NCBI GenBank assembly: GCA_023419375.1
Contig: JAEZYD010000056.1
Coordinates: 1 to 64,000 of the forward strand
Origin: Pseudomonadota bacterium
Lineage (GTDB): Bacteria > Desulfobacterota > Desulfovibrionia > Desulfovibrionales > Desulfovibrionaceae
DNA length: 64,000 nt
Reading direction: 5' to 3'
Shown: positions 36,401 to 44,352 of the stretch, in pieces
Layout: the number at the start of each line of letters is the position of its first letter
How positions within the stretch are numbered: the first letter of the stretch is position 1
Translations under genes and position numbers: made by a program
The notes under the pieces: generated by a model
What the model saw: the letters and a program-made list of their open reading frames with translations, nothing else
The model's database searches: none
Told to the model about the DNA's origin: nothing

Positions 36401-37265
36401 CAAAACGACCCTTTGGATAAGGCCTAACGATAGTAATTTTTCGCCTATCCCCAAAGTCCAGATCTACACCTTCGGGTATGTCTGCAATGATGATCAAGTG
36501 AGTTGGATTCGATTGTATGCGGGCACTGGCAGATGTTGCTACCAAGGTGCGATCACTCAAATTCACGGCATTAGACTCAAGCAATGTTGCGACAACAAAT
36601 GCCACAGCTTCTTGCCTGTCGTCTGCCACAACGGGAATTACAGGCTCCCCCTTTCGTAGTCGCTCAAGTAGAGCCTGCCTTTCATCATGACGTCTAATAG
36701 TGACTAAAGAGGTTGCCAAAGGAGGATCAGTCACCGTTGCCCAGCGATTCCACCACTCTTGAGGCGTCAACAAACTTGGACAAGCAAGCCCTAGTAGCTC
36801 ACCCAACCACCTGGAAGTCACAGGGGCTTCTTCAAGCCATGTTTCCAAGTCGATTGCGTCATAAGCGTGCACGTTAGCCCAAGATTTTTCTCGGCGACGC
36901 TCCTCAAGCCAGTTTTCTTTTTTATTCCAGCGGCGTGGGGTCACAAATATGAAGCTGGCTGCCTTTCGTTCAACCTCTGGAATTCCAGCAGTTCGCTTAA
37001 TGTAGTCGCTGTCAGCCTTTTCACTTGGATTTTGGTTACACCCCATTTCCCAAATACTGCGCCCTTGAGGCACCATCGCAGTTGAAGATTCAGACTCCAC
37101 TTGGCCGTCTAGGCCAGCTAAATCAACAGCTTCGTTACCGGGAAAGCGTAATGATAAAATCGATGGCGTTGTTTCGCGTATTAGCCTACGGATCAATATG
37201 GGCAAATGATCGCGACATTCATGGTGGTCTGCCCATTGCGTGATAGTAATTTCTTTAATCGGCAT
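33480..37265 (-). CDS. Large unknown protein: nuclease-like N-terminus, STAND-like core
   Basis: A 1261-residue protein of unknown function. Residues about 40-145 contain a PD-(D/E)xK-like arrangement: LAGLDGQ, then VPQGRSIWEMG, then a KADSDY-KRT segment and a FIFVTPRRW strand, ending with YDAIDLETWLEE. Residues about 185-320 look like an NTPase core, but where a P-loop is expected the sequence is PVVADDRQEA, without GKT; a Walker-B-like LIIIADIPEG follows. The remaining 900 residues are mainly helical, as in repeat sensor regions. Codon use and base composition are visibly more AT-rich than its neighbours, suggesting transfer. It is a single-gene unit with no recognisable partner. I suspect a phage-defence role; this is inference. 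Confidence 0.75.
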   Translation of the reverse strand: MPIKEITITQWADHHECRDHLPILIRRLIRETTPSILSLRFPGNEAVDLAGLDGQVESESSTAMVPQGRSIWEMGCNQNPSEKADSDYIKRTAGIPEVERKAASFIFVTPRRWNKKENWLEERRREKSWANVHAYDAIDLETWLEEAPVTSRWLGELLGLACPSLLTPQEWWNRWATVTDPPLATSLVTIRRHDERQALLERLRKGEPVIPVVADDRQEAVAFVVATLLESNAVNLSDRTLVATSASARIQSNPTHLIIIADIPEGVDLDFGDRRKITIVRPYPKGRFEVDNALHISHVSTEAFRSGLESMGFSQDEAARNALQTGHSVPVLRRLLSRDPEIRRPVWARNRTSVKRLLPFALAGAWVEESSFDDSSILELLGEVDAETLKRNRDDLLALDDAPIAKYGRVTKVVSQLDAFFAVGPFIERNDLERFFQLVPELLGERDPALDLPQEQWWMAQVLGKSPICSKELFSGFGDALCILAMHGGIICGDRLGVNCAHRVGLVVRSLMHNANEDRWLTIRRHLRSLAEASPEEFLMCLEEELLQPNPPIRAIMGTTNGGISGECLRTDLLWALEMLAWHPEYFSRVAQIIFGLCRFETKDNWTNTPKSTAQSLFRVWLPGTTLGIDARMVVLRDLAERFRKPIINVCISLLPQYMGQLAIKNLRPEWRTLKVEVPVPTPGDVMLAATEASRLILDLCPFDKSELKVVLKAATRLHFNDLIRLVEEMQRWAVNADDEEKAELRRDVRLNVVERVYNDKNDINQAMAFSQIESALEPIELTARHRWLFDSHYIDWRVLNEGKDEDRISFEECAAHVQQRRQDAIAEIAHYQGKEQALRFALAVKFPGLVAQALVQPDTDSSNIAEWISLVLAEAPSTAADAFLRQVLLTSARNNLPAVVTVLNERLVLDTLDKRYRFVKALPGIPSGWQVAEAMGEELAAIYWNTVSLSIWDDTPIDEVRFGIKKLLEAKRPRSAFLAVHDLPDRILPDTWVHILHGIAQGDEPEGQLPSAHSIDDILQCVEKSRRIPEDQLVQLEFPFISALCSGGQTVFGRSLAVHRELSRNPESFVQLLTWLYQPKDRANELDVEYTAEQQRNLANIAFHALASWGILPGCQEDGNVDREKFVTWMGQALQRATEVDRRGVAESQLGRLLGRFARHRTWDQWLPDSVLGFLDMPENSDLLKQLDLGVHSARGVTRRSPFDGGAQERALAGKYRDLAAKYGTIYPRVSAQLIMIAESYEHDARRHDEEAAINERWHP

Positions 37266-37411
37266 AAATATTTCTCTTGAAAATAGAGTGTAATTAACAT
37301 CCGACTCGATTCATGCAATGTGATGCACAGTAGCTATACCAGTACGCCAGATCACTACCCACTTCAAAATTACTCTTTCGCCCTTAGACAACAGGTTACG
37401 ATCACTTAGGG

Positions 37412-37978
37412 CTATGATATCACGCCAGTGGTGTCTCCAAGGCCCAGTGGCCGTTGCATCAGCACAACATCCACCCACTGACCGAGCTTGTAGCCTGCAG
37501 ACTGAAGCACTCCCGTGTGTCTGAAGCCATGTGCCGCGTGCAGGGCAATGGAACCAGCGTTGCCGCTGTGGCCGATAACAGCCACCATCTGCCGCCAGGG
37601 GCCGCGCTCGCACCGCTCAATGAGCGCGTGCAGCAACGCATGTCCAAGTCCTTGCCCCATGGCCTGTTGGGCAACATAGATGGAATCTTCCAGGCAAAAT
37701 CTGTACGCCGACCGCGTGCCATACAGCCCGGCATAACAATAGCCCACAACGGCATTGTGCTGCCGCGCCACCAGATAGGGCAAACCAAGTGCAAGCACTG
37801 CCTGACGGCGGCGCTCCATTTCTTCCACACTGGGCGGCAGCTCTTCAAACGTTGCCAGCCCGTGCAGCACGTGCCAGGCATAAATGCCCTGCACTGCCGC
37901 CATATCATCTGGCTGCGCGTCACTTACACTGATGTGCGGCGCGCAGCCCGCGCCGGAGCGCAAAAGTTGCGAATCCAT
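37412..37978 (-). CDS. GNAT family N-acetyltransferase, phosphinothricin-acetyltransferase-like
   Basis: A 188-residue acetyl-CoA-dependent acetyltransferase. The N-terminal strand-helix IRDA-type pattern (ISVSDAQPDDMAAVQGIYAWHV) and ATFEELPPSVEEM match the Pat/YncA group; the acetyl-CoA loop is QQAMGQGLGHALL, close to Q/RxxGxG/A. The late GNAGSIALHAAHGFRHTG is also typical. Substrates in the group include phosphinothricin and methionine sulfoximine; the actual one is unknown. It lies 33 bases upstream in direction from the end of the nitroreductase gene, so the two may be co-transcribed. Confidence 0.85.
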   Translation of the reverse strand: MDSQLLRSGAGCAPHISVSDAQPDDMAAVQGIYAWHVLHGLATFEELPPSVEEMERRRQAVLALGLPYLVARQHNAVVGYCYAGLYGTRSAYRFCLEDSIYVAQQAMGQGLGHALLHALIERCERGPWRQMVAVIGHSGNAGSIALHAAHGFRHTGVLQSAGYKLGQWVDVVLMQRPLGLGDTTGVIS

Positions 37979-38011
37979 GAGTACAGGCCTCGAGGTTGCG
38001 GAGTGTCGCGT

Positions 38012-38521
38012 CTACCAGCCGTTCAGGTGAACCTTGCTTTCGTTGAACCTGTCCGCCTCAACAAAGGGTTGCGCCGGATGCCCCATGACCACAAGACCGA
38101 GCATGTTGATCTGGGCCGGAACATTGAGCAGTTCGCGGATGGGTTCAACGCGGTCTTCAAAGGGGTACATGCCGCACCACACCGTGCCAATGTTCAGGCC
38201 GCGCGCGGCAATGAGCATGTTTTCCAGAGCGGCGCTGCAATCCTGCTGCCAGTAACCGGGAGCCTTGGCTTCTTCGGGATTGGCGCAAACCACTATAACC
38301 GCCGCCGCTTCCGCGGCCATTTTGGCATAGGGGTGCCGCTCGGCAATGGAGGCCAGCAGGGCCTTGTCGCGCACAACCACAAAGTGCCAGGGCTGTTTGT
38401 TGTGTGCGCTGGGCGCGCACATGGCGGCCTTGAGTACGAGCTGCAAATCTTCATCGCTCACAGGCTCAGCCGTGAATTTACGTATGCTGCGGCGGGTAAA
38501 CAGCGCTTCAAAAACATCCAT
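38012..38521 (-). CDS. Nitroreductase family protein
   Basis: A 169-residue FMN-dependent oxidoreductase. The N-terminus FEALFTRRSIRKFTAEPVSD with RRSIR is the FMN phosphate contact, followed by APSAHNKQPWHFVVV, and a C-terminal LGLVVMGHP segment. The length is that of the compact nitroreductase subgroup. The start is ATG 38521 with AGGAG seven bases before it; the frame remains open upstream but without a good site. Physiological substrate unknown. Confidence 0.9.
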   Translation of the reverse strand: MDVFEALFTRRSIRKFTAEPVSDEDLQLVLKAAMCAPSAHNKQPWHFVVVRDKALLASIAERHPYAKMAAEAAAVIVVCANPEEAKAPGYWQQDCSAALENMLIAARGLNIGTVWCGMYPFEDRVEPIRELLNVPAQINMLGLVVMGHPAQPFVEADRFNESKVHLNGW

Positions 38522-38682
38522 TGAAATTCTCCTGAAAATGCTGGCAGTGAAACCGCATACTGCGATTGCGTGTAGAGCAACACCGATGCAGTGCGGTCTG
38601 AATACAGATAAACTGCGCCTGCGGTGAGTATGCAATAATTTTGCCCCAAACAAAAGTGCAGGATGTCTGCTGCAGGCGGCGC

Positions 38683-38726
38683 AAAAAGCCCCCTCTCTTC
38701 CCGTATTGCAGGAGAAAGGGGGCTTT
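38683..38726 (-). terminator. Terminator of the glutamate synthase operon
   Basis: AAAGCCCCC (38685-38693) pairs with GGGGGCTTT (38718-38726). On the minus strand the stem is followed by TTTTT-GC. It lies just after the stop of the last glutamate synthase gene. Confidence 0.85.
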
Positions 38727-38762
38727 GCGTTCATTCAGGGCAGGCAATAGCCCGCCAGAGGT

Positions 38763-41060
38763 CTAGCTCATGTCCCAGTTGGGATACATGGTCCAGATGC
38801 CGCAAGGGCAAATGCCGGAGCAGATGCCGCAGCCGATGCAGCGGGCAGGATCAGAAACGTATTCAAATCCGCCGCCAGCCGTTTCCTTGCGGTCAATGGC
38901 CTTTTCCGGGCAGGATTTGAGGCACATCTTGCAGTCGCGGCAGGTGCCGCAGCTCACGCAGCGGGAGAATTCATCCTGCGGCGTGGGCAGTTCACGGTCA
39001 TGGCACTTGGCAAAATAGGCCGTGTGCAGACGCGTGGAAGGCACGAGCTTTTTCTTTTCCGGCGTGTAGGTTTCGCCGCGCACCCAGGCATCTGCGGCAA
39101 AGGCGGCATCGCGGCCCGTGCCGATGGCATGCACCAGCAGGCCGGGCTTGATAACGTCGCCCACCGCAAAAACGCCGTCCATGATGCTGAGGTCGGGCTT
39201 GGGCACGATCCATTCACGGAACTTTTCCAATCCTTCCGGCAGGAAGGAGAGGTCGGGCGATTCGCCAATGGTGATAATGACCATCTTGCCGGGAATGAGC
39301 GTCCCTTCCTGGCTGATGATGCCGTTATCGGTGACTTCCTTGGTCTGCACGGGCCACACAAGCTTGCCGCCCAGCCCTTCAACATGCTCAATTTCGTGAG
39401 CAAAGGCGGCGGGCTTCTGCACGTCGATGCAGGTAACCTGCTTGGCGCCCATGGCGTATGCGCCCACAGCGGCGTCCATACCCGCGTTGCCGCAACCAAT
39501 AACAATCACGCTGTCGGGCACGGCGGGCTTTTCGCCCTTGTTGATGGCTTTCAAAAAGTCGATGCCAGCCACGATCTTTTCGTGACCGGGCCAGGGGAAG
39601 ATGCGCGGCACATGCCCGCCGGTGGCGACCACCAGGGCGGAGTGCTTTTTGCGCAGTTCCTCGAACTTTTTGGCGTCAACAGGGCAATTGTTCACAAAGG
39701 TCACGCCCATGTCCTCAATGCGCTTGAGTTCCTTGCGCAACAGGTCATGGTTCAGACGGGCACGGGGAATCACCTGCTCAAGCTTGCCGCCCATGACGGA
39801 ATCGGCTTCGTACACAGTGACGTCGTGGCCCAGACGGGCGAGCTGCCAGGCAGCCGTGAGGCCGCCAACACCGCCGCCGATCACGCCAATGTGCTTGCCG
39901 GTGCGGGTTTTGGGCTTATCAACCGTGATATCCGCAGAACAGGAGCCGAGCTTGCCGATCTGCACGGGGCTGTCCAGATCAGTGCGCGTGCAGCTCTGCA
40001 TGCAGGGGTTGGGACACACGCTGCCGCAGACGGAACCGGGGAACGGCGTGTAATCCAGCACCATGCGGTAGGCTTCCTCCACATTACCTTCACGCAGAAG
40101 GTTAAGTCTGCGCTGGGTGGGGATGGACGCCGGGCAGTTGAATTCGCAAGGAGCGGCATATTCGGCGTTCTGCCACATGGGCACACGCAGGCGATAATCG
40201 CCACGCGCAACCAGGCCGTTGACCATAAAGTCATCGGGGGCCACATCGCTGAAAATACCGCTGGGGATCCATTCCTTGCTGCGGAACTGCCCAAGGCTCA
40301 CAACTTCCTTCTGGCCGCGTTCCTCAAACGGCAGGGGCGTGATCTTCTGCCACTGGCTCCAGTCGCACAGTTCGCTGCGCAGGCTGGGCTGGTCAATGGC
40401 CATCAGAAAATCGTCAAGACCAGCGTCGAGCCAGGCGATATCTTCGTCATCCAGAGGGTTGAGGCGCACATCCTTGGGCAGCTGTCCAACAGGCCCTCGG
40501 AAGTAGACAGCACCGCCAACCATGCCGACGCAGGAGCGTTCGCCCATGACGGAGGCAATGTCCTGGCTGTCATGGCCGCACACAACGGCCTTGCCGCCGC
40601 CCATGAATTCAAAGGAGAAGCTGCCCACACTCTTGAGCACCCAGAGTTCCGGGGCTTCATAAAGGGGGTCGTGCTTCATGAGGGAGCCAGAGCGGGTACC
40701 CGCGCGGCCGCCAATGTAAACAGTACCGGCTGCCGCGCAGTGGGCCGCAGTGTCGCCCGCGTCGCCGCGCACCACAATGCGCCCGCCCGCGTTCAACCAG
40801 CCTACGTCCGCCGAGGCGGAGCCTTCAACCAGAATTTCGGTGTTGGGCAGGCACATGGAGCCTACCCGCTGACCGGGGTTGCTGACCTTGAAGGTCAGCT
40901 TTTTACCTTCCTTGTTCCACAGGGGGCCGCCGATGTCGTGCTGGCCCGAGGCCTCAATATAAAAGTCAGTCTCGCCCTTCTCTACCGCCGCCTCGATGGC
41001 CAGCAGCAAATCCTGGGTGGACATGCGCTTGTGTTCGTCTACCGTGCTAACGCGCAGCAT
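38763..41060 (-). CDS. Glutamate synthase GXGXG domain fused to GltD-like subunit and ferredoxin domain
   Basis: A 765-residue fusion. Residues about 30-230 form the GXGXG beta-helix found at the C-terminus of the large subunit (GGRIVVRGDAGDTAAHC). From about 285 comes the GltD-like part: the N-terminal cysteine motif SVCGSVCPNPCMQSC, FAD motif GVIGGGVGGLTAAW, NAD(P) motif VIGCGNAGMDAA and final FAD contact GVFAVGDV. The last 80 residues carry two ferredoxin clusters (CVSCGTCRDCKMCLKSCP, CIGCGICSGICPCG). It supplies electrons from NAD(P)H or ferredoxin to the synthase subunit. It is the third gene of the operon, 20 bases after the second. Confidence 0.9.
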   Translation of the reverse strand: MLRVSTVDEHKRMSTQDLLLAIEAAVEKGETDFYIEASGQHDIGGPLWNKEGKKLTFKVSNPGQRVGSMCLPNTEILVEGSASADVGWLNAGGRIVVRGDAGDTAAHCAAAGTVYIGGRAGTRSGSLMKHDPLYEAPELWVLKSVGSFSFEFMGGGKAVVCGHDSQDIASVMGERSCVGMVGGAVYFRGPVGQLPKDVRLNPLDDEDIAWLDAGLDDFLMAIDQPSLRSELCDWSQWQKITPLPFEERGQKEVVSLGQFRSKEWIPSGIFSDVAPDDFMVNGLVARGDYRLRVPMWQNAEYAAPCEFNCPASIPTQRRLNLLREGNVEEAYRMVLDYTPFPGSVCGSVCPNPCMQSCTRTDLDSPVQIGKLGSCSADITVDKPKTRTGKHIGVIGGGVGGLTAAWQLARLGHDVTVYEADSVMGGKLEQVIPRARLNHDLLRKELKRIEDMGVTFVNNCPVDAKKFEELRKKHSALVVATGGHVPRIFPWPGHEKIVAGIDFLKAINKGEKPAVPDSVIVIGCGNAGMDAAVGAYAMGAKQVTCIDVQKPAAFAHEIEHVEGLGGKLVWPVQTKEVTDNGIISQEGTLIPGKMVIITIGESPDLSFLPEGLEKFREWIVPKPDLSIMDGVFAVGDVIKPGLLVHAIGTGRDAAFAADAWVRGETYTPEKKKLVPSTRLHTAYFAKCHDRELPTPQDEFSRCVSCGTCRDCKMCLKSCPEKAIDRKETAGGGFEYVSDPARCIGCGICSGICPCGIWTMYPNWDMS

Positions 41061-41080
41061 GTTCTGCTCCTCGCCAAAGT

Positions 41081-42712
41081 CTAACAGGCGTACTGGATAT
41101 CCAGCTTGTCGGCCACAGCCTTGTCCGTGGTAACCAGGGCGTCGGAGCGCCCAACCGGCAGCGAACTGTTGCCCACAGGGGCCAGCAGCTTGCGCAGTTC
41201 GGAGTCAAAGGCCAGCATGTAGTCCACAATGTTCTGCGCGCCCCTGTCCACATCCAGCCTTTTGACCAGACGCGGATCCTGGGTGCATATGCCCGTGGGA
41301 CATTTGCCGGTATTACAGGCATTGCAGCGGCCATGTTCATTGCCGACGCAACCCAGCAACTGAATGAGGATCTTGCCGATGATAACGCCGTTGGCGCCAA
41401 GGCAGATCATCTTGAAGGCATCCGCAGCCGCGTTGCCGGTCAGGCCAATGCCGCCGCCAGCCCACAGGGGAATCTGCCCCTGAAGACCCTGGGCAACGGC
41501 AGCCATGTAGCAGTCGCGCAGCTTGGAAACAATGGGATGCCCGGTATGCTCCAGCGAAACCTCGTTGGCAGCGCCGGTGCCGCCCTGAATACCGTCGATG
41601 AAGAACCCGCCGCAGATCTTGTAGGGATCGCGCAGCAGGTTGTTGTAGACGGAAACAGACGTGGCAGACGCCGCGCACTTGATGGCCACCGGCACGCGGA
41701 AGCCAAAGGCCGCATTGAGCGAAAGGTGCATTTTCTGCACGGATTCTTCAATGGAATACAGGCCCTGATGGTTCGGCGGCGAATGCAGGGTCGCCTTGGG
41801 TACGCCGCGGATGGCCTGAATGTGCGGAGCCACCTTGGCTGCGGGCAAGAGGCCGCCGTCGCCGGGTTTCGCACCCTGACCAATCTTGATGAGCACGCCC
41901 GCCGGGTCGGTCTTCATGCGGGGCATGGCCTTGATGATGCGGTTCCAGCCAAAGTGACCGGAGGCGATCTGCAAGATCATGTACTTGAGCTGGTCGGATT
42001 CCAGCAGCTTGATGGGCATGCCGCCCTCGCCCGAGCACATGCGCACGGGCATGCCGCAGTGTTCATTAAGATAGGCCGCGGCAAGAGCAATGGCTTCCCA
42101 CGCGCGGGTGGAGAGCGCGCCGATGCTCATGTCGCTGAAGATGGCGGGGTAAATCCAGTGCACCGGGGGGGTGCGCTCGGTCAGCACAAGGCTGTCGCCG
42201 TCAACGCGCAGGGGCAGCTCCTTGGCAAGCATGACGCGGCCAAGGGGCGAGCGGATATCAAAGGTATGACGTTCGGAATCCAGCGCGGGGTCGGTCATCT
42301 GGCTGATGCGGCCCACAAAGATGGAATCGAGCGTGCGCGGCGGGTTCAGGTTGGTGCGCCCGCCCCGTTTGACGGGGCCGTGGTGACGCGCCAGCACGGG
42401 GAACCGGTTATCCTGGTTGCGCACGGGTTTGATGGCCGCGTTGGGGCAGATTTTTTCGCACATGCCGCAACCCACGCAGGCGTTGGGGATGCTGGCCTTC
42501 TGCATGATGACCGGGCGCGCGGAATGTTCCTGCGTCGGGTCGGGAAAGGCCTTGCGCGAAAGCGTGATGCTGCGGCGCATCATGCCCACTTCAATGGCGT
42601 TGAAAGTACACGCCGCCACGCACGAGCCGCACAAGGTGCACAAATCGGGGCGGTATTCTATCTTCCAGCGCAGGTCGTTAACACTTACGTCCTGAGTTCT
42701 TACTGATTCCAT
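41081..42712 (-). CDS. Glutamate synthase, FMN-binding catalytic subunit with ferredoxin domain
   Basis: A 543-residue subunit. The first 120 residues hold two [4Fe-4S] ferredoxin motifs (CTLCGSCVAAC and CVGCGMCEKICP). The rest is the FMN/2-oxoglutarate domain of glutamate synthase, with PPNHQGLYSIEES, IKCAASATSV, DGIQGGTGAA, and the iron-sulfur cysteines of GNEHGRCNACNTGKCPTGI. This is the archaeal-type split architecture rather than the 1500-residue GltB. Its ATG overlaps the end of the amidotransferase gene by 13 bases, which indicates coupled translation. It converts 2-oxoglutarate and ammonia released by the partner to glutamate. Confidence 0.93.
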   Translation of the reverse strand: MESVRTQDVSVNDLRWKIEYRPDLCTLCGSCVAACTFNAIEVGMMRRSITLSRKAFPDPTQEHSARPVIMQKASIPNACVGCGMCEKICPNAAIKPVRNQDNRFPVLARHHGPVKRGGRTNLNPPRTLDSIFVGRISQMTDPALDSERHTFDIRSPLGRVMLAKELPLRVDGDSLVLTERTPPVHWIYPAIFSDMSIGALSTRAWEAIALAAAYLNEHCGMPVRMCSGEGGMPIKLLESDQLKYMILQIASGHFGWNRIIKAMPRMKTDPAGVLIKIGQGAKPGDGGLLPAAKVAPHIQAIRGVPKATLHSPPNHQGLYSIEESVQKMHLSLNAAFGFRVPVAIKCAASATSVSVYNNLLRDPYKICGGFFIDGIQGGTGAANEVSLEHTGHPIVSKLRDCYMAAVAQGLQGQIPLWAGGGIGLTGNAAADAFKMICLGANGVIIGKILIQLLGCVGNEHGRCNACNTGKCPTGICTQDPRLVKRLDVDRGAQNIVDYMLAFDSELRKLLAPVGNSSLPVGRSDALVTTDKAVADKLDIQYAC

Positions 42713-43806
42713 CGCTGCACCGCCAGATCGTTGTCAATAACCACCATTTCCCGTTCATTGGGATAGATGTCGTTGGAGATGTCGCGGTCGGGCATGATGG
42801 CGTTCAGACCGCAAACCTCGGAGGCGATGGCCACCATGTCCGAGTTTACGCCCACAACAACGGGCCGCAGCTTTTTGGAGTCGCAGCAGGTAATCATCTT
42901 GCCGTCAGGCAGAAGGCCGATGATGGTGTTGGGGCCGTTGATCTCCAGATGCGCAAGGGATTCGCGAATGAGATTCAGCACCTTGCGGTCAGCGCGCTGT
43001 TCCGCCTCCACAAATGGCAGGGGCGTGATAACGTGCTTGTAATACTTGATGGGCCAACGCAGCTCATGCAAGACATAGTGCAGGGTGTACAGAAAGTTCT
43101 GCGAATCTGATTCAAAACCCACATAACCCCTGTGCAGCGACTTCTGGAACTCTTTGTTCTTGGTGAAAAACGTGTTCTCGCCGTTGGCGCACACGGTGTA
43201 GCCCTGCAAAAAGAAGGGATGCGCGGCGTAACGCACGATGGCGTAGTTGGTGTTCTGGCGGCACTGGGTCACGATGTTGCGCGCGGTCAGGCGGCCATCG
43301 TCTTTCCATAGTCGAAAATATACAGCTATGTCGGCAGGATCACCGATTTCTTTAAGGGTCAGCACATCGGGCCAGAACGAATAGACAAAGCCATTCTTTT
43401 TCTCGGCCAACAAGCCCCGCAGCTCAAGGCGTGTGTCCAACAGCAGGTTTTCGCGTTCTTCCTGACTACGGGAGCGGTATTCCTCGGGGTAGTCATAGTT
43501 GCGGAAGACGTAACGGGGCATGGCCTCAATCTTGAGGCCGGGGCGTTTGTCCACTTCAGGCACCCACTGGGCAACCTGCACAAAACCCTTTTCTTCCATG
43601 TAATCGTTGACCAGTTGCACACCCTCGGGGGTGCAGGCCAATGAAAGCAGGGGTTTGTCTTTGTAGTGGCTGAACACGCCCTCCAGGTCTTGCATAACCA
43701 TAGCAAAACCGGAGTTGTCATGCCCTTCCTGCTGCGGCAGCATTAGATTGAGCGCCATTGAGGGGGGTACAGGCGTCTTGCTCTTGATGGAACCAATTCT
43801 GCACAT
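42700..43806 (-). CDS. Glutamate synthase, class-II glutamine amidotransferase subunit
   Basis: A 368-residue subunit starting MCRIGSIKS; Cys2 would be the N-terminal nucleophile after Met removal. QQEGHDNSGFAM and the later NTNYAIVRYAAHPF follow the Ntn amidotransferase pattern. It hydrolyses glutamine and passes ammonia to the FMN subunit. It is the first gene of the three-gene operon, preceded by a leader with hairpins and an inverted repeat. The subunit being separate rather than fused is typical of archaea and some anaerobic bacteria. Confidence 0.88.
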   Translation of the reverse strand: MCRIGSIKSKTPVPPSMALNLMLPQQEGHDNSGFAMVMQDLEGVFSHYKDKPLLSLACTPEGVQLVNDYMEEKGFVQVAQWVPEVDKRPGLKIEAMPRYVFRNYDYPEEYRSRSQEERENLLLDTRLELRGLLAEKKNGFVYSFWPDVLTLKEIGDPADIAVYFRLWKDDGRLTARNIVTQCRQNTNYAIVRYAAHPFFLQGYTVCANGENTFFTKNKEFQKSLHRGYVGFESDSQNFLYTLHYVLHELRWPIKYYKHVITPLPFVEAEQRADRKVLNLIRESLAHLEINGPNTIIGLLPDGKMITCCDSKKLRPVVVGVNSDMVAIASEVCGLNAIMPDRDISNDIYPNEREMVVIDNDLAVQRWNQ

Positions 43807-44352
43807 AGCTGTTAACCTCGGGAAAATGCGTCACTTGAAGACCAGCCCGCAAAACTGGGCTACAGGGACACGAATGAACCCTCTCGTAGGGTGCAAAGTT
43901 GACTGACCTTTTGGTATAGTCTGAAGACATGACCAAAACGCACCACGAGTTGAAGCATGGGACTGTCAAAAGACAGCCTCTGCGCTCCAACCGGCGGATC
44001 CACACTGGCGGTTGCGTTCGGCCTCTGGCGCAGGGGGAAAATTGAGTTTGCTACAAACCTTTTCGATGGGCAAGAATAAATTGCTGCCCAGAATCAAAAA
44101 AAAGTTACAGTGTTTAAGTTTTGATACCATGTACAGAAACTGATGTTTGTATGTGAAAAAGCTCATAAAATTCTGCAAATATCTTCCAATGTACAATTTT
44201 TTTTGCAAATTTGACATATTGCCATAACATAATGTTGGCATTGTCCGATATTTTTTTTAGAATAAGTCTTAGTTGGGCAGAATTTATGCCTTTTTAAAAA
44301 GCAGCTGATAACGCATTTCATAAGATATGGTTTCCCCCCTGCGAGGTAAAAG
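43807..44352 (-). promoter_or_regulatory. Divergent control region: glutamate synthase / chemoreceptor
   Basis: About 545 bases without a gene. It contains two small hairpins in the glutamate synthase leader (AGCCC/GGGCT at 43844-43861; ACCCT/AGGGT at 43878-43892) and a larger inverted repeat at 43909-43938 that could be a regulator site. The part next to the chemoreceptor (44040-44350) is AT-rich. No known glutamine riboswitch consensus is seen. Confidence 0.45.
43909..43938 (-). promoter_or_regulatory. Inverted repeat, possible operator of glutamate synthase operon
   Basis: TTTTGGT (43909-43915) and ACCAAAA (43932-43938) are perfect inverted arms with a smaller GTC/GAC pair between them (43919-43928). 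It lies about 100 bases before the amidotransferase start. The symmetric form and lack of a T run suit a dimeric regulator better than a terminator. Confidence 0.35.

Noticed and set aside
43807..44040. Glutamine riboswitch before glutamate synthase
   Set aside because: The hairpins are small and the conserved glnA-type motif is not visible.
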